From Ganoderma boninense (Eukaryota; Basidiomycota; Agaricomycetes; Polyporales; Polyporaceae): a DNA stretch of 64,000 nt. Numbering within the stretch: the stretch's first letter is position 1; the number at the start of each line of letters is the position of its first letter. The stretch lies in assembly GCA_002900995.3 (NCBI GenBank), contig CM035313.1, positions 1,116,001 through 1,180,000 on the forward strand, read 5' to 3'. Positions 35,948 through 47,326 of this stretch are shown here, piece by piece. The notes beneath the pieces are model-generated. The model did not search any database and had not been told where the DNA came from. It worked only from the letters and a program-made list of their open reading frames with translations. Position numbers and translations under genes: made by a program.

Positions 35948-36465
35948 GTTCCTGGAAGGTCTTCAGATGATGGATTATCCTGCTTAGGGCCGTGTCTAGC
36001 GAGACACGCTTTCGATACTCGGCTATGAGACTGAATCCAGAACTCTCCCAAGGAAGAAGAACAGGCAAGCGTTTGTGAGCCGAGCAGGTTTTGTTCGAGC
36101 GAGAGGGATGCAATGCTTGACCCTGCTTCAAGTGCTTGACCTCGAAATTTACGAGCAAGACATCTTATCTAATCTAGCCGAACGCGATCATCCATCTTAT
36201 CAGCCAAGGGTTTCGCAAGAAGACCAACACCCTCAACGAGGTTCATGAGGGGTGACAATAGCACTAGATTGGCAGAAGAGCGGGTATGATAGCGGGTACA
36301 TGGTAGCGAAATGAGGATATATTCGAGGTATGTCCATGAACGAGCAAAGGGTGTGATGGATATGCAGTAAAAGATGATGATGGAATGCATGCGAATTGAA
36401 GACGTAGATGGGACAGGGTCAGCGGTCAGTCAAGGTCCTAGTCCGTGTTCACGTTCAGCAGCCGA
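35948..36465. other. Intergenic region between TSR1 and the CLC gene
   Basis: About 520 bases: TSR1 promoter and CLC 3' flank. No gene supported. The short hydrophobic minus-strand frame at 36169-36390 has no family features. Confidence 0.5.
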
Positions 36466-39400
36466 TCAGTCTGACTTGTGCTCGAGTTCGTCGAGGAACG
36501 CCAGCCAGGTCTTTTTGTCGATCACACCTTGATCTGCAAAAACCACCCACACCAATCAGTAAACTAAACACGCACGCATATCGTGAGGTGGGAGGCAACG
36601 TACAGTGTCCTTCAGCGTCGGTGACAACAACGTACCTCGCCCCGAGCTTCGTGAAGAACTGCTGCACGAGCTCGAGAGGCGAGTTGTCCTGCACAGTCAA
36701 CGGCGCCTGGTCCATGTAACAGCTGAAGTCATACGGGTCCGCCCCAAAGATATTCGACCCGGTCTCTGCGAGAGACGAGAGGGACGACGTCATGGGGAAG
36801 TGCCCATGGGGGCTCACAGTAGAGAACGAGATGCGCGCGTCCGGCTCGTCTGCAACGATGCTCAGCGCGTGCTCGAGCTCATTCGCGCCAATGTAGCCGG
36901 CCATGCGGTGGCCCTCGTCATCTGGCTTCAGGATGGGGAAGCCAGAGTCCGAGTGACCGGCGAAAACGAGTTCCTGAAGCTTGTCACGGAGGCTCTGGAC
37001 GGTGTTTTCGTGGTTGAGGTCGATGGCCTCTACATCACGGTCGGTCTGCAATTGGGAATCTTAGTGGGTCATCATGAAACACGTTAGATAGAAACGCACA
37101 ACGTCACTAATTTGGAGATGGCCCCAAACATAGTCGTGCTTGGCATCCAGGTAGGGCAGCTGCGACAGTTCGATGACGAGGTCATAAATGCCCTTAGGCT
37201 CCAACGCGTCCGCAACCGTTTTCGCAACCAGCACCGAAAGCATAATCGGGACAACGTATGTTAGGGTGTCTGTGAGTTCGAACATAATGACCGCCAGAGA
37301 CACAGTGGTGCGCTAAAAGAAGAATGTCGTTAGGAATCAGACATGGCGTCTCGACAGGCAGACTCACCGTGACCCCCGAGAGAGTGGCCGCTGCGCCGAC
37401 CATAGCATACAGTCCGGGCACAATACAGTTCAGGTCACCCTTGCAAACTGCAAACGCAGGGTTGTTGGGATACGAGAATTGCGCCCACTGGATGAGGATA
37501 CCGAGAATACGCCCAGCACAGGCCCCAACACCCAGGGTCGGAATGAAGATCCCAGCGGGGACCTTGATGCCGAACGTCACAATCGTTATAATACCCTTCA
37601 CGAGGAGCGCGATAAAGATGGCGCCGATTACCGAGGCGGCCTGCCTCGGGGGATCGAGCACGCACAGACCGGAATGGGTGTTATGGCTGCCCTCCCGGCA
37701 CTCAGCAAAGAGGTTGTAGACAAGCTCGGTGCCGCCCATACGAGTATAGGGGTTCAAAAAGCTCAGGATCGCGGTCACGAAAGTCACAAGAATGACTTCG
37801 ACAACGGGGTAGTTCTTCAGCCATGTTCCGCTGCGGACATGTCGGCTCCAGCGGAAATTGAGCTTGGAGAAATATGCTCCGTACACTCCCTGATGCACGC
37901 TCCTTCAACTGGTGTTGATCAAAAAGAGTCCCGCATGCTTACCCCAAAGACTCCGAGGAGAAGGAAGGGGAAGAGTTCGTATGCGTGCCAATCCTAAGAA
38001 TCAGCTCGTCCCTAAGCGCCCCGTATTTCGTGTGGAATAAATGCGCAACTGACCTTGTCGTATGTGACTTGGAATAGCACCAGCTTGCCGCTCCCGAAGG
38101 GATCCAAGAAGCGGAGTGTCATAGCCGCCACCATGGCACAGAAGAAGCTACCGATATCCGTCAGCCGGAGCGCATTACATTCGAGTCTGAACCTTACCTC
38201 CGCCACATAACCTTCGCAGGGAAGAAGTACGAGACCTCCTCAAGACTGAACAAGACGCCGCCCACAGGCGCACCAAACGCAACCGCAACTCCGGCCGCAC
38301 ATGCTGCACTAAGGATCCCACGGCGCTTCCCTGGGACGACGAGCGTTAAACAGACATCCGCACCGAGGGGAACATGTCCAAACCTTCGTTGGTCTCATAC
38401 TTGCTGAATAACCTGCTGACAATGTTTCCGACGCAAGAAGCGATGTGAACGAACGGCCCCTCCTTGCCTGCGTAGGACGTGTCGGACAACAAGGTTTGAA
38501 TTCGTAACTTCTCGGAAGCTTAAGCTAAACATACCGAGGGAAAGCCCAGAGGCGACCGAAAGTGCCAGTCCGACCGACTTGGTAAACAAGGTACGGCCAC
38601 CGAGGTATCCATGAATGACAAAACCTGTCAGAGCGGACTAAAATCAGCTAGTACGGCATCCTAAATAGACGTGGTACATACCAGAAAGGATGGTCTTGAT
38701 CTCAGGAATGCCGCTACCAGCAGCCTGGAATAGAACGGTCAATACAAAACTATGCGCCGGGGGCTGTAGCATTACGTACATAGTAGAGAACCTTGCGGCC
38801 TGCGGCTGCGGGAGCCTGCGCTGGGTTCTTGGCATCGTCGCCAGTCGCGAATGTCGAAGAGAGCACGGCCGAGTCTTTCCGCGTAACGAACGAGGTCGAG
38901 GCGGTCAGATTGATCGTCAGAAGCGAAGAGACGACAGCGAGCGTAATCTGACTTCGCCTCAGCAAATGGAAGACGATTGATAGACGCGGTATGACGCACT
39001 GCTATGATGGTATAAACGGTATACTCAATCGCCTCAACCTCCAACCAGCCCGCAGACGCCACGGGGGCGAAGTGCTGCCCCCACGGCCGCCATGCAGCGC
39101 ACTCCTCGTTGATAGCCACGGTCACGAACGACGGCATGGTATGGAAGTCGTCCTCGCTCGGGCAGCAGAAACGCTTCGCCTTCCAGACGCCCGTGGTACA
39201 GTATCCTTCCTTGATGTCGAAAAGCCATTGCTCGCTCCGAATGATCAAGAACGCGACGGCCGCCGTGAGAAGGCCGATGATCGTGACCGTCAGCCACCCA
39301 ATGGACCTGTCGAGCTGTCTCCGAATCCTTCCGCGACGCGACCTGCGTCTCCTCAGCGAGCCCTGGCGAGCGGAGTCCTTGATGGCGTCGTGCAGCCAGT

Positions 39401-39929
39401 CGATGGACGTGAAGGAGGAGTACCACACGCGGACGCCGTTCGTCTTCACCGCGCCCTCCGTGTCGTCATCGTCCTGGTCGACCACGGGCTTGTCGTACGC
39501 GGAGATGGGACGCTGGGACGAGAAGTAGCTGGTGTTTCGGAAGGATATGGATCGGGGTGTGTGGCTGCCGCCGGGTGTCGGCGGATTCGGGTCCCGGCCC
39601 TTGGGAATGAAGAGGCTGGGGAGCGCACCAAGTGCGTGGCGGGAGCGGAACGTTGACGACTTCTGCTTACCGTTGCCTGCATGGGCGCGAGATGACGTAG
39701 GCAATGTCCCGTACGATGCGGCACGAGCCTCCAGTCCCGGGCGCAGCGCAGACGTCTCGTCTGCCGCGAGCTCGGGTCCGCTCGTCGCGCTGGGGTTTCT
39801 GCCGATTTGCAGGAGTCGCTGTCGCCGCCATTCCGTAGTGGAGGGACCGCTTAAGGGCCCGGACGGGCTCTCTTCGGCGACTGGGTCGAGTGCGGGGTTG
39901 TCCACGGACGTGCTCCTTCGCACAGTCAT
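36466..39929 (-). CDS. CLC-family chloride channel or Cl-/H+ antiporter
   Basis: Fungal CLC proteins (yeast Gef1, animal ClC-3/4/5 type) act in Golgi, endosome and vacuole membranes, often linked to copper and iron loading. [11 protein letters not shown] opens a roughly 200-residue cytoplasmic domain. Selectivity-filter motifs are visible: [22 protein letters not shown] with the gating glutamate, and [38 protein letters not shown] carries the internal proton glutamate seen in exchangers. Two cytoplasmic CBS domains follow (from HLQISDV; second around [20 protein letters not shown]). The true C-terminus comes from a last exon giving [20 protein letters not shown]; reading through its intron gives a false end. 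With both glutamates, exchange is more likely than channel activity. Confidence 0.93.
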
Positions 39930-40490
39930 GATGTGGGTTGGCAAGCAAGTTCCGTTCCAAATCTGCCAGCGCGCCTCCCTCGGGTTAATATAGGACCGTC
40001 CTCGAGGCAGCGAAGCAGTGGACGAGAGGCTGAGGCTGCTCGGGGCTACAAGGTTGAAGTGAGACTTCGTCGTCAGACCGAGATGCGGGGGGTAGCGCGC
40101 CGTACCTGAGGTGCAAACCACGAGACCGCTTCACACTCTCAAAACGCGCCGTGCAGGTATTTGGAATGGAGGAGGGCTGTCGTCCCCCTCGAGTCCAGGG
40201 TATCCGTAGCAGGAGGGCGAGAAGATGAGACTGGGGAAAGAGTGGGCTCAATGTCGCCGGGGTCCATATTCAGGCCATTCCCGGGTCAAGCGCCCGCCAA
40301 GCCCGTTCCAAAGAGCCTCGAGCGCTCGATCCGAGTCACCAGACTCAGGGCTGGCCTCCCAGACTCGTATGTACCTATTTGGGTGTGGCCCGAGACAGAG
40401 CCTAGTGCGAAGCCACTCGCGCCTCACGTCCAGGGTTGCCTGCAGAGAGCCTGCCTGCACAAACACCTCCCTCCACTCCCTCACGCAAAA
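39930..40490. promoter_or_regulatory. Divergent promoter between CLC gene and SmD3
   Basis: 561 bases separate the two start codons. The minus-strand frame stays open upstream of 39929, so a longer CLC N-terminus cannot be excluded, but the extension has no motif. The last 50 bases before SmD3 are CT-rich. Confidence 0.5.
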
Positions 40491-41119
40491 ATGACCACAG
40501 CAGGTCTCGGTGTCCCCGTCAAGCTCCTCCACGAGTCCCTCGGACATGTAATCACCGTCGAGCTCAAGACCGGCCAGCTTTATCGTGGCAAGCTGGCAGA
40601 AGGTACGCCTCAATCCCGTCCTCCCATCGTCTGACTATTACTGACGCGTCGCGGTTGCCTCCTTATAGCTGAGGACAACCTGAACATCTCCCTCAAAGAT
40701 ATTACTGTGACCCAGCGAGATGGCCGTGTGTCCCAGCTTGATCAAGTATACATCAGAGGAAGTATGGTCAGATTCTTCATTGTCCCGGACATGTTGCAGA
40801 ACGCGCCCATGTACGTTTCCAATTCCTTGATCGATCTTGACTCCTGATCGCTCAACTCTACGCGACGATGTGCAGGTTCAAGCGTGTGGGACCCAATGCA
40901 ATGAGGGGAAGGGGTATTGGTACGGCCCGTGGAAGGGCTACGATCATGCGAGGTGCGTCTGGCCAATCTGTCGTCCGTTTTCTGAGTTCACTGACGAGGG
41001 TTGTCATTATCAGCAAACGGTACGTTTTCATGCATCATTAACACGCTGTTCTAGTGCTGATGTTCTTCACAGCTCGTCGTGGCCGCGGCGTCCCCTCCGC
41101 AAGAGGTATCCGTCGATGA
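40491..41119 (+). CDS. SMD3: Small nuclear ribonucleoprotein SmD3
   Basis: SmD3 is one of the seven Sm ring proteins on spliceosomal snRNAs. It reads [40 protein letters not shown] (Sm1), [38 protein letters not shown] (Sm2) and an Arg/Gly-rich tail ([20 protein letters not shown]) ending SARGIRR. Exon 1 is 40491-40601. A 6-nt exon at 41014-41019 is likely between two normal introns; skipping it keeps frame and removes only two residues. Length and both Sm motifs are normal. Confidence 0.95.
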
Positions 41120-41384
41120 ATGTCTACCTGATTCAGATGTAGTACGCCCCTGTCCCTCCAAAATTGTTCCCATAGTTGTACTTGTGTTGTTATATCTCCA
41201 TGTTATTTGCATTCATGCTTTGACTATATCGCACGTCTGCGAAACCAGTGACAGATTCTCACCAAGACTTCGAAGTCGGCAAACACATAGCGTCCCAAAC
41301 AGCGGTATACATGATGCAAGGAAATCCGAAAGGCTCCAAAAGCTTCTATCGTACATGCCTACAGATCAACCCAGCCGAGTGGTC

Positions 41385-42171
41385 TCAGTGGCACGCCATG
41401 CCTTTGTTGTCTCCACCTCCAGACAAGACAGCGTCGATATCCATGTGAGTGGAAAAGATGAAGTGGCCAATGGCCGCACCAACGACGGTGGCGAGGATGA
41501 GGTATGCCTGACGAGTGTGCCAGTCAGGACAACCACGTCTCGGCCTCGCAACATTTGAGTACTTACATTGTACGTCATGAAGACGAGCATGAGGAAGAAG
41601 GAGAGGAAGACCTGCGCGCCGTACAACGATGCGCGGGTAACACGGGCAGTGAAAGGGAGAGGCGTCCTACAAAAATCCAGCCATGCGTTAGCCATGACTT
41701 AATCCCTACCAAAAGCGTTCTGGCACGAACGAAACCCCAAGGAATGGGTTTCACCATCGTGCCCTAGTAACGACAGACTCGAGAAAGAGTTGGAACTCAC
41801 CCGACGCTCGTCTTCTTAACCAAAGTTCCGGTCAACAAGCCGGCCTCCTCTGAATCGATCTCAGGCGAGTCCCGACCACTCACCGAACCGTGTGTGTGAG
41901 CGGCGGCGGCGGCCTTGCCCTTGCCCTGCGCGCTGAGCGTGGCAGCGATGCGGACGTCGAGGGTGCGCTGGGCGACGCGCAGGTACTCGTAGAGCACGCC
42001 GAGGCCAACGATGACCGCGCACGAGAAGACGAACGCGCTGGTGGTGGAGATGTGCCAGGAGCGGAAGACGATGCAGGTGTCCTCGATCTGGGTGTTCCAG
42101 AGCATGTTCATGGAGCACTTGGGGCCCATGGGCATGGGCATGTCGTGTCCGCCGTGGTCGCCGTGGCTCAT
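41385..42171 (-). CDS. Ctr-family high-affinity copper transporter
   Basis: Ctr proteins are trimeric three-helix Cu(I) importers. The N-terminus MSHGDHGGHDMPMPMGPKCS is rich in His and Met, the copper-catching part. Helix 1 is STTSAFVFSCAVIVGLGVLY. After a cytoplasmic loop, exon 2 gives helix 2 with MLVFMTYN, which holds the MxxxM copper filter, and exon 3 gives helix 3 AYLILATVVGAAIGHFIF with the GxxxG packing motif. The C-terminus GMACH has a Cys-x-His-like metal end. Three exons; the last acceptor precedes AYLILA. It converges on SmD3 and diverges from the proteasome gene. Confidence 0.95.
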
Positions 42172-42482
42172 CTTCGCTGTGGGCTTGGTGTGGGATATGC
42201 TTGAAGGAGAGACGGAAGGAGAGGAACGATCACAAGCCCTAAGTAAGCAGGCGAAGACGCTGCGGAGCGGCAGAGAGGCAGAGCGTGCGAGATCAGTGCG
42301 AGACTCGGTCCTGGTCCGAGTCCTGGACTTGAGTGCAGGTCATGAAGCGCCCATTGCAGGACATGTCGGCAAAGCCCGACGACGCGTACGCCTGTAGACC
42401 AACGCAGGACGCGTCAACTTCCACTACGCTCAGATCGCTCTTGTACCCCATCCTTGTCCTCCTCCTTCCCTGATCTTTCACC
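42172..42482. promoter_or_regulatory. Divergent promoter between copper transporter and proteasome alpha-3
   Basis: 311 bases between the start codons of CTR (minus) and the proteasome gene (plus). No obvious metal-response element was recognised. Confidence 0.5.
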
Positions 42483-43731
42483 ATGGTGGGTCGTGCCATT
42501 ACCGTTGATATGCTATGTACTGATGGAGAATCATCAGGCCAGACGCTACGATAGTGCGTATGCACACCTCGAATGATCTTGAGGACTATCACTCATGTTG
42601 TTACACCTCAGGCCGCACCACCATCTTCTCGCCCGAGGGTACGTTACGTGACTATATATCTCTTCTCTTCTCTGGAGCTAACATCTTGTGTCTTTAGGGC
42701 GATTGTACCAAAGTGAGCCCTCTGCGTATTTCATCTAGACTATGTCCTGAATACCTGGATGCCAGTTGAGTATGCCATGGAGGCTATCTCGCATGCTGGA
42801 ACCGTTCTTGGTGTCCTCTCCAAGGATGGGGTTGTCTTGGCGGCGGAGAAGAAGGTTACCGGGAAGCTGCTTGACATGTCCAGCGTGAAGGAAGGAGGCT
42901 ATGGCGGGAGTGGCGAGAAGATCTTCCTCCTAAACTCGTGCGTAGCGGTTCCATCTATCGCTGTACGAATAATCACTCCCGATCCATGCAGGAACGTCAT
43001 TTCTGGTGTTGCTGGAATCGCGGCAGACGCGAACTCACTCGTGAACTACGCGCGGCAAGCATCACAAAGACACCTGTTCATGTACAACGAAGACATTCCT
43101 GTAGAATCTCTCGCCCAACGGCTATGTGATCTCAAACAAGGCTACACGCAGTACGGAGGTATGCTCGTTTTCCCCGGATCTGCGCCGCCCCTTGCTATAT
43201 CCTCTTCTTGCTCTCATCATATGCTTACTCTGGCCCATCGTGCTTTCTAGGTCTCCGGCCATTCGGTGTCTCCCTGCTATATGCTGGCTACGACCCACAT
43301 TACGAGTTCCAGCTCTACCACTCCGACCCGTCTGGCAACTACTCTGGCTGGAAGGCGACATGTATAGGCGCGAACAATGGCACGGCCACGTCCCTGCTTA
43401 AGCAGGAATATAAGGAGGACATCTCGGTTGAGGCCGCGATCGAGCTCGTGCTCAGGACAATGAGCAAGACCATGGACAGCACGACGCTGGGCAGCGAGAA
43501 ACGTACGTCCCCTCGTCTCCTTCATGTCCGATGTGCGATTGGGCCGGATGTGGAGGCGTCTGGGGTTGGCACTAATTCTGATGTCCGTGCGTAGTGGAGT
43601 TTGCGACACTCACCCTCGACGCTAACAAGAAGCCCAAGGCGAAGATCTACAAGCCGTCGGAGATCGACGCGCTCCTGCAGAAGCACGGGTTGGGGAAGAA
43701 GGACGAGGACACGGAGATGTCGTCGGCATGA
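42483..43731 (+). CDS. PRE9: 20S proteasome subunit alpha-3 (Pre9/PSMA4 type)
   Basis: Outer-ring subunit of the 20S proteasome. The joined N-terminus [20 protein letters not shown] then [18 protein letters not shown] is the alpha-subunit signature; AYTQ-type [20 protein letters not shown] and [20 protein letters not shown] match PSMA4 specifically. The C-terminus [11 protein letters not shown] is acidic. The gene begins with extreme exons: the first coding exon is only ATG (42483-42485), the second 16 nt (42538-42553), the third 27 nt (42612-42638) and the fourth 15 nt (42698-42712). All use ordinary GT-AG introns of 50-60 nt. One residue differs from the usual LYQVEY (Ile for Val) because of the splice join. 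Confidence 0.94.
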
Positions 43732-45680
43732 TCATGATCGTAATCGGCGCAGCTCGCTCACTTTGTAGGATTGTTTGTTTAGCGCGGACCTGCTATACAG
43801 TGTACAATGTTGACGTTCGTTGCAAAAACAAAAACGCAACCCAACATCTGCGCGACGCATTCCAAAATCACAGGTTCCGATCGCTGGTACACGGTACGGT
43901 CAGGGCTCCGCAGGACACTCCTTCAATGCAGTAACTCCGAGGACCAACATGGGCGGCGCTGTCAACCTACCAAGAACTGCATGGCCCAGTCGCGTCCAAG
44001 TGGCATACTATCACCATATGCAGCGACTGGCGTCCTCTCCTCTCGCGGACATGCTTCCCGCCCCGCCCGTCCGCATCAGCGGCCCTGCAGATCCCTTAAA
44101 ACGCACGCAGTCGCGTTTCCGCCACGAAGCGCGCCCGACTAACCCGCGATCCCGCCAGGCTAGAACGCCAGCGTGCATGTCTATCGCCGCCTAGCATGTA
44201 TGCGGCCCCTAGGCCTAATGACGGTGTCAAATGTGCCAATGCCAATTCAGTCTGCTTGGCGACGTTGCACCTCGATGCATGCTCTCGCGTGTGGAACCTG
44301 AGGCCTGAGGCACCCCGATGTCGTGGTCCCTGCGCCGTCTCGCTGTGGATAATGTATTGGTAAAGCAGGAGGTAAGTACTTATGGCTGCGGCCAGGTTGC
44401 GGCGGCCCCTGTCCGCCAGGGCTCACATGCACACCGCTGCGGGCCCGGCCAGAGGGCCAGATACGTATACGTGTACGTGTACGGCGGTAACGTAACCACC
44501 GGACAAATTCGGTACGAACGACGGTGGCGGGCACGAGGTCGGGCCTCAGTCTGCCATATGTGCATGCGGGCGCGAATTACCAACTTAAAGGTGTTGGTGT
44601 TCTACGGCGCGCCAGGAGGGCGGAATATCCAATATCAATGGTCGTGGTCGCTGGTGGATGAGCAATGCCAGTGGGACTGTTCTGAACATATCCCAATGCT
44701 CGCTGCTCGGCTCAAGTGCTGTCTGTGCTGCGCTCTAGGAACGCACGTCGTTCTCGATGTATGATCTCGGTGTTTAGGAGGAAATCCCAGGGGGGTATTC
44801 GGACATGCGCATTTGCGGGTGAAGGACCGCTGGGCCCTGGCGAGTCCTGCCAGGGTACCGGTGCTCAAGGTCGTTAAATAAATAAAAAGGCGTGATACAT
44901 GACGCGCAGGGAATGGAGATTTGTTACCGCCGCAGAACAGGCTTATGGATCCCTGAAGTAGCCTGAAGTTCGGAACTGCAGGTGGGCGGTCCCAGGCATC
45001 GCAAGTGATGCTCAACTCACGTTTCCGGATAGATCTGATTAACCACGCGGTTATAGTGAGTAAGAATTTTATCGCGATATCGTACGCGTTCTTGGGGAGC
45101 TTAGCCGAACTTGTTAGCGTCAGGATGCGGTACGATTGCCGGTTGTGAAGCAGGAAGTCAATGTACGAGTGCCAAACGATGAACCACATCCTGCAGTCAA
45201 CCTTCACGCAACACGGCTGATAAAATATGATCTCGCTTTGACATGGCGGTGCTCGCCAGGTCTAGGGGCGGTGGACCCACCGGGACAATGTTTTCCGGAA
45301 CTGGCGCTGCAGGCTGACAGGCTACGGCAGGCAGGATAGAAACAGCCACAGAGGCCCCGTTCATGTTGTCAAGAGTACGAGCGTTTCAGGAGCCTTGCGA
45401 CATAGTCACAGGATCGAGGATCATTTTAATCGCACAACTAGCATTGAAGGCCACTATGCGGTACAAGGCACAACAACATTGGGCGATATCACCGCGGACA
45501 AACAACACAGATAGCGATGACACCCCATTTGACGAGAGTATGTTTGTGCTTGCGTCGGCTGAAGACGTTAAAAGTCGCATATAAAACCGACGACGCGTAG
45601 TGTTTGGTTGATTTCGGTGGGGCGAGGCGCGCCGCAGAGCCAGAAGAACAGCTTTCGGCTCGCACAAGGGGGCACGCCGC
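43732..45680. other. Long gene-poor region
   Basis: Nearly 2 kb without a supported gene. The longest frame (44635-45207, minus, 190 codons) has no domain, uneven composition and no splice support. An alternating purine-pyrimidine tract lies at 44461-44483 and an A/T-rich AAATAAATAAAAAG stretch near 44876-44890. Confidence 0.55.
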
Positions 45681-46198
45681 TCAGTCGCGCATGTCGTCGT
45701 CCTTGGCGACAAAGGACTCCTCGTTTTCGTCGTCGTCTGCTGCGGCTTCCTCGGGCTTCAGTCCGGCCTTGGCGAGGGCCTCGGCAGAGGAATAGTCGAC
45801 GCGGACACCACGGGTACGGCGGCCTCCAGTGTTGATGATCGCAGTGGTGTCAATTTCTTCATAGTCGTCCTCCTGCACGCGTTCGACGCGTCAAACGCGA
45901 ACGCAGGTGAGCTTGCCACCCGAGAGCGTGGGTAGGGACGCGTCGGGGGGCGGAGACGTACCTCAGCCATTTCTTCGTCCTCGTCCTCTTCTTCCTCATC
46001 CTCTTCGTCGTCCTCGTCGTCCTCGTCCATCACGTCATCGTGGACGAGCTTACCCTTGCCCTTGTCAGCGGGTGGCGCGGCGGCCGTGGGGTGACTGCCG
46101 TTGGCAGTCGAGGCACTGTGATGGTTCCAGCTGAAGGCCACGCGGGAGCCACAGGGCAAAGGAGGTACGTACGAGAGGCCGGTCGCGTCGGTGGACAT
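45681..46198 (-). CDS. CHZ1: CHZ1-type histone H2A.Z-H2B chaperone
   Basis: Chz1 binds H2A.Z-H2B dimers and hands them to the SWR1 remodeller. Two exons (46198-45962 and 45872-45681) give 142 residues. A Ser/Ala-rich start is followed by a long acidic run (DEDDEDDEEDEEEEDEDEEM), then EEIDTTAIINTGGRRTRGVR and VDYSSAEALAKAGLKPEEA, the CHZ motif region, and an acidic end. The ATG at 46198 (MSTDATGLSY) was chosen because the in-frame extension upstream is low-quality Pro/His-rich sequence. Confidence 0.8.
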
Positions 46199-47326
46199 TG
46201 GAAATGTTTGCTCAGGTGGATGGGCGGAGAGGCGTGGTGGTGCGTGAAGAGAGGAAGAGAGAGGGACACAGTGCGGCAGGTGGTGGATGGCGATCAACCG
46301 GTCGTGGACGCGTCGCGACGCGTCGGCTGCTTACACTATTTGCCTTTGTTTGCAGAAAACAAATAAGGACAATATTCAAGACGGCGCCGGCCTCCCCGGA
46401 AATTAAGTACACCGGGCCTCGCCGTCGCATTCTCGCTGCCGGGAGCCTCGCTCGCGGTCATGGATCGCATCCCTGCGTTTCACCTAACCTCCAGAGGCTG
46501 CCCTGGCCACATACAACATGCCGCACAACTCTCGTTTGGAGCCAATATGGAGGCCCGATCGCGTCGTGATACGCACGCAGCTCCCGTTGATGGCGAGCAA
46601 GGCGCTCGCAAATCCCAGGCGGGGGCAGTTGCTGGTTTAATGACGTCGCTGTCCTCGGTGCCTGGGAGTATCGCCGAGGATTCGATGTCCAGACGTCAGT
46701 CGCTGGCCCTTTGACGAAAGGCGAGGCCAAGACGGACGTGGATTGAAGGCGACAGGGAGGACGTATGGCAGCGCCGAGGCGGCTGGTTGGCAGGGAGCGG
46801 CCACGGAGGCAAATTGGGCAATTGTGAATAGAGTAGAGGACACGGGAGCATTACGAGGGTTGTGGTGATGGGGAGATGGAGGGATCTGAGCGCCGCCATG
46901 TGCGGAGGGCGTTGGCGGAGACGAGGGCGAGCGCCGTCTGTTCGCTCGCTACACCCACGGTCGGCGCCCAGCGTAGGTGCGGATCGTCTTCCTGGCCTCT
47001 CTCTGCCCGGCGTCGTCCCAGCCTCGATGAGCTGCCACCGTCTCAGCACCGGGCCACACACCATAACCCCCTTCCTCCTGGGCTCCGACGTCTCCCGCCC
47101 AGACGACCCCAATCGTCCTCCCGATCAGCCCCCGCCCGGCTCCTCGACGTCCCCGACACACCAAGCCCGCTCGCCCCCAGACCCGTCCCCCGATTTGTCA
47201 CGCTCCTCTTCTGCTCGAAGCGCTAGGCGGTCCTCGTCCTTCCTTCCCTCCTTCCGTCTTGCTGCGTTCTCTTCCGACCGTGACCGCGACCGCGACCGCC
47301 GCGACAGCGACCGTCGTTCCCGTGAC
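46199..47326. promoter_or_regulatory. Divergent region between CHZ1 and the DUF6593-like gene
   Basis: About 1.1 kb between head-to-head starts. A plus-strand frame stays open from 46862 into the downstream gene, so part of this may be coding or 5' UTR, but the translated Ser/Pro/Arg-rich sequence has no motif. Confidence 0.45.

Noticed and set aside
36169..36390. Short hydrophobic minus-strand frame
   Set aside because: It lies in A/T-richer intergenic DNA between TSR1 and CLC, with no family features or splice support.
39930..40121. Longer N-terminus for the CLC protein from an upstream start
   Set aside because: The extension lacks motif or charge pattern. The start at 39929 gives a typical CLC cytoplasmic domain.
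44635..45207. 190-codon minus-strand frame
   Set aside because: No recognisable domain, mixed composition and no neighbouring exon; likely chance.
46862..47326. Upstream extension of the DUF6593-like protein
   Set aside because: The translated sequence is Ser/Pro/Arg low-complexity in CT-rich DNA, more like a leader; it cannot be fully excluded.
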